Assembly: GCA_043773745.1 (NCBI GenBank)
Contig: JAYVEV010000132.1
Location: 5,544-69,543, forward strand
Source: UKL13-2 sp043773745
GTDB lineage: Bacteria; Pseudomonadota; Gammaproteobacteria; Burkholderiales; Usitatibacteraceae
DNA: 64,000 nucleotides
Direction: 5' to 3'
In this document: positions 16,281 to 24,805 of the stretch, one piece after another
Layout: every line of letters starts with the position of its first letter
How positions within the stretch are numbered: position 1 is the stretch's first letter
Notes under the pieces: model-generated
The model's database searches: none
What the model saw: the letters and a program-made list of their open reading frames with translations, nothing else
What the model was told of the DNA's origin: nothing
Program-made: the position numbers and the translations under genes

Positions 16281-17108
16281 ATGGCTGGCCAAACCGATCA
16301 TGCCCTGCGCGGCAACTACGACAATATTCGCGCGGATTTCACCGTCGATCAGGATTGGGCTGCGTATAGCGCCGCCGAGCACGATCTCTGGAGACGGCTC
16401 TACGCACGGCAGTCTGCCCTGCTGCCTGACTATGCTTGCGATGAATTCTTGGATTCGCTAAACACACTTAATTTCAGTGCGGGTATTCCCAAATTTGATG
16501 ACATCAATCCCAAGTTAAAAGCCGCGACCCATTGGCAGATTGTTGCCGTGCCCGGCCTGCTGCCGGACGATGTTTTTTTCACACATTTGGCCAATCGGCG
16601 CTTTCCGGTCACGGTTTGGCTGCGCAAGCCGGAAGAGTTTGATTACATCGTCGAGCCCGATATTTTTCATGATTTTTTTGGCCATGTGCCACTATTATTC
16701 AACCGCACTTTCGCGGATTACCTGGAAGCCTATGGCAAGGGCGGCGTGAAAGCCAAGGGACTCAACGCACTCGATTATTTGGCGCGCCTGTACTGGTATA
16801 CGGTCGAATTTGGTCTGATCGAAACCCCCAAAGGTTTGCGCACTTATGGCGCGGGCATCTTATCATCCGGTGGTGAATTGCCATATTGCATTGAAAGCAA
16901 AAAATCGAACCGCATCCGCTTCGATTTGCTGCGTGTGATGCAATCAAAATACAAGATTGACACCTTTCAGGAAACCTACTTCGTCATCAAAAGTTTTAAA
17001 GAACTTTTCGAGGCGACTGCGCCTGATTTCACGCCGTATTACGACGAATTGCGTACGCGGCCCGAGCTGGCGGCGAACGAGGTGCTGGCCATTGATACGC
17101 TGCTGTAG
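16281..17108 (+). CDS. phhA: Phenylalanine 4-monooxygenase
   Basis: A tetrahydropterin-dependent aromatic amino acid hydroxylase converting phenylalanine to tyrosine. Its 275 residues equal the short bacterial catalytic-domain form without the eukaryotic regulatory and tetramerisation domains. The iron-binding motif FHDFFGH provides H130 and H135, and E176 in YWYTVEFGLIE completes the facial triad. It starts 3 nt after the fumarylacetoacetase gene, so it feeds the same pathway. The pterin recycling enzyme (PhhB) is not in the window. Confidence 0.96.
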   Translation: MAGQTDHALRGNYDNIRADFTVDQDWAAYSAAEHDLWRRLYARQSALLPDYACDEFLDSLNTLNFSAGIPKFDDINPKLKAATHWQIVAVPGLLPDDVFFTHLANRRFPVTVWLRKPEEFDYIVEPDIFHDFFGHVPLLFNRTFADYLEAYGKGGVKAKGLNALDYLARLYWYTVEFGLIETPKGLRTYGAGILSSGGELPYCIESKKSNRIRFDLLRVMQSKYKIDTFQETYFVIKSFKELFEATAPDFTPYYDELRTRPELAANEVLAIDTLL

Positions 17109-17153
17109 CGGAAGACAAACTCAGCCTGCGTCCATTTAATTTCTAATTAATCC

Positions 17154-17582
17154 ATGCTTGAATTTTCACCCGAAGCCGGTTTATGGGGGCTGTTCGCATC
17201 GGCATTTGTCTCAGCCACGATACTGCCCGGCAGCTCTGAAGTCGTCTTGATTGGCTTGCTGGCCAAATATCCAGACACCCTCTGGTCCGCCATCGCCGTG
17301 GCCACTGTAGGCAACACGCTGGGCGGTGTTTCTTCCTATTGGCTGGGCAGACTTTTACCCAACAAAGCCGAAGGCCGCGCGATTGCATGGGTCAAGCGCT
17401 ACGGCATGTGGTCGCTGTTGTTGAGTTGGATACCCGTGATCGGCGATGCGCTGTGTGTTGCGGCAGGCTGGCTGCGGTTTAACGCATGGACGTGCACGCT
17501 GCTATTGGCGATTGGCAAACTGTTCCGCTATTTATTGATTGCAGGTGGTTGGGCGTGGTTTGCCCAATCGTTTCTGGTTTGA
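17154..17582 (+). CDS. YqaA-family (DedA-like) membrane protein
   Basis: A 142-residue membrane protein with about four hydrophobic segments and the SNARE-associated/DedA-type region (ATILPGSSEVVLIGLLAKYP, then GNTLGGVSSYWLGRLLP). E. coli YqaA belongs to this group. DedA relatives include polyprenyl-phosphate and phospholipid flippases, but the function of the short YqaA class is not settled. It lies 45 nt after phhA on the same strand, though a functional connection is not evident. Confidence 0.82.
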   Translation: MLEFSPEAGLWGLFASAFVSATILPGSSEVVLIGLLAKYPDTLWSAIAVATVGNTLGGVSSYWLGRLLPNKAEGRAIAWVKRYGMWSLLLSWIPVIGDALCVAAGWLRFNAWTCTLLLAIGKLFRYLLIAGGWAWFAQSFLV

Positions 17583-17627
17583 CGGTTATTGTCGCCATTA
17601 CCGCCATTGCTGCTATTGCCGCTGCAG

Positions 17628-18563
17628 CTACGGGGATAGCAAATTAGCCGCCAGCACGCTGTCCACCGCCACACGCGTTAACTTCGGCGCCAGTAGCTCG
17701 ATTAATTCATAGGTATAACCGCGCAAAAATGCGCCGCGTTTCAAAGCAATTTTGGTCACGCTCTCGGCAAATAAATGCTTCGCAGAAATTACGCCCAGTG
17801 CGCTGTCCTGTTTAGGGTCATAAGCCATTTCCGCCAGCAGGCCAATGCCAATTCCCAGCTCAACATAGGTCTTGATCACGTCCGCGTCCATCGCCGAAAT
17901 CACGAAAGTGGGCGTGATTCCTTGTTCCGCAAACGCGCGATTCACCGCGCCGCGACCGGTCATGGAAATATCGTAGGACACCAGCGGATAGGTCGCAATA
18001 TCAGCGAGCGTCAGTTTGCGCTTGGCTAAAATCGGATGCCCCTTTTGCGCTACCACCACACGATTCCACGCATAAAGTGGCATCGTCACCAGCTCGGGGA
18101 CCTCATCCAGATACTCAGTCGCGATACCCACATCGGCCCGGCCAGATGCCACTTCAGCGGCCACCTGCATGGGATTGCCCTGATGAATGAACAGCGAGAC
18201 CTTCGGGAATCGCTTCAAGAAAACCGGAATGACCTTGGGCAGCAAATAGCGCGCCTGAGTATGGGTGGTGGCGATGACCATTTCACCGACATTCTCGTCC
18301 TGCAAATCCCGCGCGGCGCGTTTTAGATTGCCCGCATTGGCCAGCACCGCCTCCGCCATCGCCACCAGCCGTTTTCCGGCTGGGGTAATTTCGGTCAGGC
18401 GTTTACCGCGCCGTACAAACACCTGTACGCCCAGCTCATCCTCAAGCGCGAGAATTTGTTTACTGATACCGGGCTGGGAGGTGTGAAGTGCGGCGGCCGC
18501 ATCTGACACGGAGAGATTGCGGCGAGCGACTTCGCATAGGTAGCGGAGTTGTTGAAGAGTCAT
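17628..18563 (-). CDS. cysB: CysB-type LysR-family regulator
   Basis: A 311-residue LysR-type transcription factor. The winged helix at residues 1-62 (MTLQQLRYLCEVARRNLSVS, then TSQPGISKQILALEDELG) matches the CysB/Cbl subfamily, whose first lines read LQQLRY rather than the usual LRYF form. The effector domain (residues ~93-300) has the TTHTQARYLLPKVIPVF strand of CysB, which binds O-acetyl- or N-acetylserine in studied relatives. It is divergent from the sulfate-reduction genes and probably activates them. Cbl or SsuR paralogues are close alternatives. Confidence 0.88.
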   Translation of the reverse strand: MTLQQLRYLCEVARRNLSVSDAAAALHTSQPGISKQILALEDELGVQVFVRRGKRLTEITPAGKRLVAMAEAVLANAGNLKRAARDLQDENVGEMVIATTHTQARYLLPKVIPVFLKRFPKVSLFIHQGNPMQVAAEVASGRADVGIATEYLDEVPELVTMPLYAWNRVVVAQKGHPILAKRKLTLADIATYPLVSYDISMTGRGAVNRAFAEQGITPTFVISAMDADVIKTYVELGIGIGLLAEMAYDPKQDSALGVISAKHLFAESVTKIALKRGAFLRGYTYELIELLAPKLTRVAVDSVLAANLLSP

Positions 18564-18777
18564 GGCGTATTCCTGTATGCGCTGTTTCTATATAGCTTAA
18601 AGCTATTTAATATTAACTTATTATTCCTTTTCAATCTATATAGCAGCCACTAACATCACACCTTGCGATCAAAAAGATAGCATTTTAGATATTCGTCCCG
18701 TTCATGGCTCGACGGACTCACCACAAGCGGTAAAGAGTTTCAGAAATTTCCACCAATAACAGTCTAGAAAACACGAA
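18564..18777. promoter_or_regulatory. Divergent cysB / sulfur-operon promoter region with candidate operator
   Basis: This 214-bp AT-rich spacer separates the cysB-like gene from the sulfur genes. It holds a perfect 7-bp inverted repeat with one central base at 18592-18606 (ATAGCTT A AAGCTAT). A TCTATATAGC direct repeat occurs at 18587-18596 and again at 18635-18644, 48 bp apart. LysR-family regulators bind such short dyads near divergent promoters, so CysB autoregulation and activation are plausible. Confidence 0.5.
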
Positions 18778-19569
18778 ATGGATTTTGTTTATTCAATTGC
18801 GGGACTGGGTGTTGGCATCATCGTCGGCCTGACGGGTGTCGGCGGCGGCTCGCTCATGACGCCCCTGCTGGTGCTGCTGTTCGGCATAACCCCGGCAACC
18901 GCGGTGGGTACGGATCTACTCTATGCCTCGATCACCAAGGCGGGCGGGGTGGCGGTGCACGGTATCAAAAAAACGATTGACTGGAAAATTGTCGGCTGGC
19001 TGGCTGCAGGCAGTGTCCCGGCCAGTTTGCTGGTGGTGTTGTATCTGATGTTTAGTCGAACAACGGGCACAGCGCCGGATGCGAAATTTTCATCATTGTT
19101 TTCATTTTCTCTGGGCATCATGCTGCTGCTGACCGCTCTGGCATTGGTGTTTCGTAAGCGTCTGCAACAGTGGGCTGCACACAGAAGCCCCGAACCCATC
19201 ACCGCTTCGCGGAAACCGTTGTACACCGTGTTGCTGGGCGCCTTTATTGGTATCGCCGTATCGCTTTCATCCGTCGGGGCTGGCGCGGTAGGCGTCACCG
19301 CACTGATTTTGCTTTACCCGAAATTACCCATCCCACGCATTGTTGGTACTGATATTGCCCACGCGGTGCCGCTAACCCTGATTGCGGGCTTGGGCCATGC
19401 CTCGCTGGGCCATGTGGATTTATCGTTGCTGGGTTCACTGTTGCTCGGCTCGTTACCGGGCGTGGCAATTGGCAGCCTCCTCGCCACGCGCTTGCCGGAA
19501 TTTTTTGTGCGCCACTCACTGGTGGTGTTGCTGCTGATTATCGGCGGCCGTCTGGTTTTTTTAAGGTAA
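18778..19569 (+). CDS. TauE/SafE-family membrane transporter (probable sulfite/sulfur-anion exporter)
   Basis: A 263-residue polytopic protein with about eight hydrophobic helices and the two repeated motifs of the TauE/SafE family: IVGLTGVGGGSLMTPLLVLL near the N-terminus, and IGIAVSLSSVGAGAVGVTAL in the second half. Family members export sulfite, sulfoacetate or related C2/C3 sulfur compounds. It lies between a cysB regulator and the sulfite reductase gene (6 nt gap), so relief of sulfite build-up or sulfur-anion transport is a reasonable inference. Confidence 0.87.
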   Translation: MDFVYSIAGLGVGIIVGLTGVGGGSLMTPLLVLLFGITPATAVGTDLLYASITKAGGVAVHGIKKTIDWKIVGWLAAGSVPASLLVVLYLMFSRTTGTAPDAKFSSLFSFSLGIMLLLTALALVFRKRLQQWAAHRSPEPITASRKPLYTVLLGAFIGIAVSLSSVGAGAVGVTALILLYPKLPIPRIVGTDIAHAVPLTLIAGLGHASLGHVDLSLLGSLLLGSLPGVAIGSLLATRLPEFFVRHSLVVLLLIIGGRLVFLR

Positions 19570-19575
19570 CAGCTT

Positions 19576-21264
19576 ATGTACAAATATGATTCCATTGATC
19601 AGAAAATCGTCGACGAGCGCGTGGCACAATTTCGCGGCCAGACCGAACGTTTTCTGCGTGGCGAATTAAGCGAAGATGAGTTTCGTCCACTGCGTTTGCA
19701 AAACGGTCTGTACGTGCAAAAGCATGCGCCGATGTTGCGGGTGGCGATTCCTTATGGCCATCTTTCAAGCAAGCAGATGCGCATGCTGGCACATATCGCC
19801 CGCAAATACGACCGCGGCTACGCGCACTTCACCACCCGCCAGAACATCCAATATAACTGGCCCGAATTAAAGCGGGTACCCGATATTCTGGCGGATCTGG
19901 CGACGGTTGAAATGCACGCGATTCAAACCTCGGGCAACTGTATTCGCAACACCACCTCGGATCAATTTGCCGGGGTCGCACATGATGAGTTGATTGATCC
20001 GCGTCCCTATGCAGAATTGATTCGTCAGTGGTCAACCTTCCATCCCGAGTTTGCCTACCTGCCGCGCAAATTCAAGATTGCCGTCAATGGTGCAGTCGAG
20101 GATCGCGCCGGTACTTTGTTTCACGATATCGGCATTCACACCGTTAAAACGGATGATGGTGAGGTGGTGTTCCGTATTCTGGTGGGTGGTGGCCTGGGTC
20201 GCACGCCGATCCTCGGCCACGTGATTCGCGAGGCGTTGCCCAAGCAACATTTGTTTACTTATCTTGACGCGATTTTGCGCGTCTATAACCGTTTTGGTCG
20301 CCGCGACAATATGTACAAAGCGCGCATCAAAATATTGGTTAAAGAACTGGGTCTCGAAAAATTCCGCGCTGAGGTTGAAGCCGAATGGGCGCATTTGAAG
20401 GATGGCCCCTCGACGCTAACGCAGGCCGAGATTGATCGCGTCGCCGCCTATTTTATCGACCCCGACTATGAGGTTTTGTCGGCCGTTGATGCGGATTATG
20501 AACGCAACCTGCTGGAGCATAAAGCCTTTGACCGCTGGGTCGAGCGCAATGTGTTTGGTCATAAGCAAGCGGGCTATGCCGCGGTCACACTGTCACTGAA
20601 AAAAACCGGCATCGCACCCGGTGATGCGACCGACCTACAGCTAGATGCGGTAGCTGATCTCGCCGATGAATTCAGCTATGGTGAAATTCGCGTCTCGCAT
20701 GAGCAAAATCTTATTCTTGCGGATGTAAAAAATCGCGATTTGTTCACTGTCTGGCAACGTGCTAAAGCTATCGGTTTTGCCACCCCCAATATCGGATTGC
20801 TCACCGACATCATCGCCTGTCCCGGCGGCGATTTTTGCTCACTGGCCAATGCAAAGTCAATCCCCGTTGCCGAAGCGATTCAGCGTCGCTTTGATGATCT
20901 GGATTATTTATTTGATATCGGCGATATCGCCATCAATATTTCAGGCTGCATGAATGCCTGTGGCCATCATCATGTGGGGCATATCGGCATTCTCGGTGTG
21001 GACAAGCATGGCGCGGAGTTTTATCAAGTCACGATTGGCGGCAGCCAGGGTTTGCAGGCGGCACTGGGCAAAGTGATTGGCCCGTCGTTCGCACAGGATG
21101 AAATGGCTGATGTGGTCGAAAAGTTGATCAAGACCTATGTCGCATTGCGCTTTGAAGATGAGCATTTTCTGGATACGGCCAAGCGCGTCGGCATTGAGCC
21201 GTTCAAGGCCAGCGTATACAACAAAAAAGCCGGGCACAGTGAAGTTGAGGTCGCCAATGTCTAG
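19576..21264 (+). CDS. cysI: Siroheme-[4Fe-4S] sulfite reductase (nitrite/sulfite reductase family)
   Basis: The haemoprotein that reduces sulfite to sulfide by six electrons. The 562 residues contain the duplicated ferredoxin-like and NIR/SIR core domains. Cluster/siroheme ligands are C415 and C421 (CPGGDFC) with C458 and C462 (CMNAC, in ISGCMNACGHHHVGHIGILG). Substrate-binding arginine segments such as YAHFTTRQNIQYNW and QTSGNCIRNTTSD are intact. No flavoprotein CysJ is adjacent, so the electron donor may be a ferredoxin or unlinked. Sulfate-gene context favours sulfite over nitrite. It overlaps the DUF934 gene by 8 nt. Confidence 0.93.
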   Translation: MYKYDSIDQKIVDERVAQFRGQTERFLRGELSEDEFRPLRLQNGLYVQKHAPMLRVAIPYGHLSSKQMRMLAHIARKYDRGYAHFTTRQNIQYNWPELKRVPDILADLATVEMHAIQTSGNCIRNTTSDQFAGVAHDELIDPRPYAELIRQWSTFHPEFAYLPRKFKIAVNGAVEDRAGTLFHDIGIHTVKTDDGEVVFRILVGGGLGRTPILGHVIREALPKQHLFTYLDAILRVYNRFGRRDNMYKARIKILVKELGLEKFRAEVEAEWAHLKDGPSTLTQAEIDRVAAYFIDPDYEVLSAVDADYERNLLEHKAFDRWVERNVFGHKQAGYAAVTLSLKKTGIAPGDATDLQLDAVADLADEFSYGEIRVSHEQNLILADVKNRDLFTVWQRAKAIGFATPNIGLLTDIIACPGGDFCSLANAKSIPVAEAIQRRFDDLDYLFDIGDIAINISGCMNACGHHHVGHIGILGVDKHGAEFYQVTIGGSQGLQAALGKVIGPSFAQDEMADVVEKLIKTYVALRFEDEHFLDTAKRVGIEPFKASVYNKKAGHSEVEVANV

Positions 21265-21775
21265 CTTAAAAATTATTCGTGATGGCGTGATTGTCAATGA
21301 TGATTGGACCTTGGTTGCGGATCAGGACGCAGCCTGGCCGAGCGGCCAGCTGATTGTGCCGCTCAAGGTTTGGGGATTACGTAAGCATGAATTGCTCGCG
21401 CGCGCTGAACCCATTGGTGTGTGGCTTGATGGTCATGGCGATGTTGCAATACTGGCCGACTCGGTTGGTCAGCTTTCGCTGATCGCCATCAATTTCCCCA
21501 AGTTTGCCGATGGTCGCGGCTACTCGGCAGCAGCGCTGTTGCGCACTCGATACGGCTTCAAGGGAGAGCTTCGCGCCATTGGCGATGTGTTGCGTGACCA
21601 GCTCTTTTATATGCAGCGGGTCGGTTTCAATGCCTTTGCGGTGCGCGCGGACAAAGATATTGCGGATGCATTGAAAGCCCTGAACGATTTTTCTGAAACC
21701 TATCAGGGCTCCACTGATCAACCAGTGCCTCTATTTCGCCGCCGTGCGGCCCATCCATCAGAAAGTTCGGCATGA
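21257..21775 (+). CDS. DUF934 protein associated with sulfite reduction
   Basis: A 172-residue protein of the DUF934 family, conserved next to cysI/cysH in many proteobacteria and annotated as probably involved in sulfite reduction. Recognisable segments are IVPLKVWGLRKHELLARAEP, VGQLSLIAINFPKFADGRGY and LRTRYGFKGELRAIGDVLRD. The biochemical role is not established; a partner or electron-transfer accessory of sulfite reductase is inferred only from genome context. The start at 21257 sits inside the cysI end and its stop overlaps the cysH start (ATGA). Confidence 0.9.
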   Translation: MSSLKIIRDGVIVNDDWTLVADQDAAWPSGQLIVPLKVWGLRKHELLARAEPIGVWLDGHGDVAILADSVGQLSLIAINFPKFADGRGYSAAALLRTRYGFKGELRAIGDVLRDQLFYMQRVGFNAFAVRADKDIADALKALNDFSETYQGSTDQPVPLFRRRAAHPSESSA

Positions 21776-22551
21776 ACGCCTCGCTTGAAGCCAAAATTGC
21801 CGCACTCAAAGTACTGCTCGTCCACATCGAGCAAAACTTTGCGCCGGCGGTATTCGCCTCCAGTTTCGGCGCAGAAGATATGGTGTTGTTTGATCTCATC
21901 GCCCGCCACGGCAAAGGCATTGAAATTTTTACGCTTGATACCGGCCGCCTGCCGTCAGAAACTCTCAATCTCATGCATCGCGCGCAGGCAAAATACGATA
22001 TCGATGTGACATCGTATACACCTGCGGCTAGCGCCGTACAAAGCTATATCGACAGCGTTGGACTTAATGGGTTTTATGAAAGTATTGAAAACCGCAAAGC
22101 GTGCTGCCATATCCGTAAAGTTGAGCCGCTTGCCCGCGCGCTCTCGGACAAGCGTGCATGGCTAACCGGACTGCGCCGCGAACAGGCGCCGACCCGTTCT
22201 GATCTTGGTGAATCTGAAATTGATGCGACGCACGGTCTCACCAAATTCAATCCGCTCATTGATTGGACTAACGATGATGTATGGAACTATATTCGCGCCA
22301 ATGAGGTGCCTTACAACGCACTGCATGATCGCGGCTACCCCAGCATCGGCTGTGAGCCCTGCACACGCGCCGTAAAGCCCGGTGAAGATGCTCGTGCTGG
22401 ACGCTGGTGGTGGGAATCAAAGGCTGAGCAGAAGGAATGCGGCCTGCATGTGGCCGAATCAGCAGCGGCATCCGCCATCCCTGCCTATGCATCCATTGCC
22501 ATCAACGTTATCAACGCAATCGAAACACCCCTTCAGAAAGCAAGCGTATGA
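21772..22551 (+). CDS. cysH: Adenylyl-sulfate (APS) reductase, thioredoxin-dependent
   Basis: This enzyme reduces activated sulfate to sulfite. At 259 residues it has the PP-loop fold (FASSFGAEDMVLFDLIARHG) and four cysteines in the [4Fe-4S] pattern: C111-C112 (KACCHIRKVEPL) and C194-C197 (GCEPCTRAV). That cluster pattern marks the APS-using class; PAPS reductases such as E. coli CysH lack it. The C-terminal KEQCGLH-type redox motif is visible as QKECGLH. Absence of cysC (APS kinase) in the cluster agrees with direct APS use. Confidence 0.94.
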   Translation: MNASLEAKIAALKVLLVHIEQNFAPAVFASSFGAEDMVLFDLIARHGKGIEIFTLDTGRLPSETLNLMHRAQAKYDIDVTSYTPAASAVQSYIDSVGLNGFYESIENRKACCHIRKVEPLARALSDKRAWLTGLRREQAPTRSDLGESEIDATHGLTKFNPLIDWTNDDVWNYIRANEVPYNALHDRGYPSIGCEPCTRAVKPGEDARAGRWWWESKAEQKECGLHVAESAAASAIPAYASIAINVINAIETPLQKASV

Positions 22552-23516
22552 GCTTCATTGATTCCATTATTCCCGCTGGCACTGCTCTCAGCGAAGCGCG
22601 TCTGAACAACAACCGCGCATCGTTGAGCAAACACCTGAGCTGGCTCGAGTCAGAAGCGATTCACATCATGCGCGAAACGGTCGCAGAAACACGCAACCCC
22701 GCGCTGCTGTTTTCCGGTGGTAAGGATTCGATTGTGATGCTGCGCATTGCGGAAAAAGCATTTCGCCCGGACCGCTTGCCGTTTCCGCTATTACATATTG
22801 ATACCGAGCACAACTTCCCTGAAGTGATTGCTTTCCGCGACCAAAAAGTCACCGAGTTACAGGAAAAATTGATCGTGCGCTCGGTCGGCGAGGATATCCG
22901 TGCAGGCCGGGTGGTGTTGCGAAAGCCCGATGAAAGCCGCAATGTGCACCAAACCACCACGTTGCTGGCGGCAATCAAGGAGTTTGAATTTGATGCACTA
23001 TTTGGCGGTGCGCGCCGTGATGAAGAAAAAGCCCGCGCGAAGGAACGCATTATTTCGCACCGCGATGAATGGGGCCAGTGGGACCCGAAAAATCAGCGGC
23101 CTGAATTATGGAGCCTGTACAACCTGCGCATTCATCCGGGCGAGCATGTGCGCGTATTTCCACTCTCGAACTGGACCGAGCTCGATATCTGGCAATACAT
23201 CGCGCATGAAAATCTGGCCGTGCCATCGATCTATTTTTCGCACGAACGTGAAGTCGTTGAACGCAAAGGTTTGCTGGTACCGGTCACCGAATTGACGCCG
23301 CCCAAAGCCGGTGAAACTGTCATCACCAAGCCAGTGCGATTCCGCACGGTGGGCGACATAACCTGCACCGCACCGGTTGCATCGGATGCGACCACGGTAG
23401 ATGAAATTATTGAAGAGACTTTGCTGTCCCGATTGACCGAGCGCGGCGCCACGCGGCTGGATGATCAGACCTCGGATGCATCGATGGAGCAACGCAAAAA
23501 AGAAGGATACTTTTGA
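22548..23516 (+). CDS. cysD: Sulfate adenylyltransferase subunit 2
   Basis: The catalytic ATP-sulfurylase subunit, which forms APS from ATP and sulfate together with the GTPase CysN. The ATG at 22548 overlaps the cysH stop and gives 322 residues. The PP-loop SGGKDSIVML lies near residue 58, and the DALFGGARRDEEKARAKERI, FPLSNWTELDIWQYI and YFSHEREVVER segments are strongly CysD-like. Stop and next start share one base (TGATG), indicating coupled translation with cysN in equal stoichiometry. Confidence 0.96.
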   Translation: MSFIDSIIPAGTALSEARLNNNRASLSKHLSWLESEAIHIMRETVAETRNPALLFSGGKDSIVMLRIAEKAFRPDRLPFPLLHIDTEHNFPEVIAFRDQKVTELQEKLIVRSVGEDIRAGRVVLRKPDESRNVHQTTTLLAAIKEFEFDALFGGARRDEEKARAKERIISHRDEWGQWDPKNQRPELWSLYNLRIHPGEHVRVFPLSNWTELDIWQYIAHENLAVPSIYFSHEREVVERKGLLVPVTELTPPKAGETVITKPVRFRTVGDITCTAPVASDATTVDEIIEETLLSRLTERGATRLDDQTSDASMEQRKKEGYF

Positions 23517-24805
23517 TGAGCACGAATATTGCCGCCACTATCGATACACTTCGCTTCACCACCGCAGGCTCGGTGGATGATGGCAAATCAACGCTGATAG
23601 GACGCTTGCTATACGACTCGAAATCGATTCTTGAAGATCAGATTGCCGCGATCGCGCGCACCACCAGCAAGCGCGGCCAAGAAGGGCTTGATTTATCGCT
23701 GCTCACCGATGGTCTCAGCGCGGAGCGCGAGCAAGGCATCACCATTGATGTGGCATACCGCTACTTCGCCACACCCAATCGCCGCTTCATCATTGCCGAT
23801 ACACCGGGCCATGAGCAATACACCCGCAACATGGTCACGGGTGCTTCAACCGCGGATGTGGCGATTGTGCTGATTGATGCCGCCAAAGGTATTAAGCCGC
23901 AATCACGCCGTCACGCTGCCTTAGCCGTGCTGCTCGATTTGCCGCATGTGGTGGTAGCCGTCAACAAGATGGATCTGGTTGGCTACAAAAAAGAAGTGTT
24001 CCAGAAAATCAAAAGTGATTTCACCGCGATTGCGCGTGAACTCGGTGTACGCGAGATTTCATTTATTCCGGTCTCGGCACTGCAAGGCGATATGGTGGTG
24101 AACAAGGAAAGTGCCGGCACCAACAATATGCCTTGGTACAACGGACCGACACTGCTGGAATTCTTAGAATCGGTTCGCGTAGGCAAAGCAGTCGTACCGG
24201 CATTTCGGCTTCCTGTGCAATTAGTATCGCGTGTGCGCTTCGGCGCCAATCAGGACAGTCGCGGCTACTTGGGGCGCGTCGAATCGGGCAGTGTGAAAGT
24301 AGGCGACCATATTGTAGTGCTGCCCTCTGGCGAGACTGCGCGCATTGCCGAGATCATTACGCTTGATGGCAATGCACAGTCGGCAGAATCACTGGATTCC
24401 GTGACCATTACGTTGGACCGTCAGCTCGATATTTCGCGCGGCGATGTGATTGCCGAGCGTTTCAAACCACCCCGCGTGACGCAAAATATCCGGGCCAATG
24501 TGTGCTGGCTAGGCAATGATCCGCTATCGACAACCAGACGTTATTTGCTCAAGCACGGCACCCGTACCGTGCCCGCGAAAATTTCGTCAGTCAATTCGCG
24601 CTACGACATTCTCACGCTGCAACCCACAGCCACCACCACGCTGAACACCAACGATATCGGTGCGCTGTCGATTCATGTCGCCCAGCCGGTCATGGTCGAT
24701 GCATACTGGGCAAACCACGCTGGCGGCAGTTTTATCTTGCTCGATGAAGCGACTAATGCGACGGTGGCTGCAGGCACGATTCTTTCGGAGCCGACAGATG
24801 TTTAA
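23516..24805 (+). CDS. cysN: Sulfate adenylyltransferase subunit 1 (GTPase)
   Basis: An EF-Tu-like GTPase whose GTP hydrolysis drives APS formation by CysD. The ATG at 23516 gives 429 residues. G1 is GSVDDGKSTLIGRLLYDSKS, G3 is DTPGHEQYTRNMVTGAS and G4 is NKMD, followed by two beta-barrel domains. It ends after these domains and has no fused C-terminal APS kinase (CysC), unlike longer CysNC proteins, which fits the APS-reductase route. The 3' end overlaps cobA by 8 nt. Confidence 0.95.
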   Translation: MSTNIAATIDTLRFTTAGSVDDGKSTLIGRLLYDSKSILEDQIAAIARTTSKRGQEGLDLSLLTDGLSAEREQGITIDVAYRYFATPNRRFIIADTPGHEQYTRNMVTGASTADVAIVLIDAAKGIKPQSRRHAALAVLLDLPHVVVAVNKMDLVGYKKEVFQKIKSDFTAIARELGVREISFIPVSALQGDMVVNKESAGTNNMPWYNGPTLLEFLESVRVGKAVVPAFRLPVQLVSRVRFGANQDSRGYLGRVESGSVKVGDHIVVLPSGETARIAEIITLDGNAQSAESLDSVTITLDRQLDISRGDVIAERFKPPRVTQNIRANVCWLGNDPLSTTRRYLLKHGTRTVPAKISSVNSRYDILTLQPTATTTLNTNDIGALSIHVAQPVMVDAYWANHAGGSFILLDEATNATVAAGTILSEPTDV

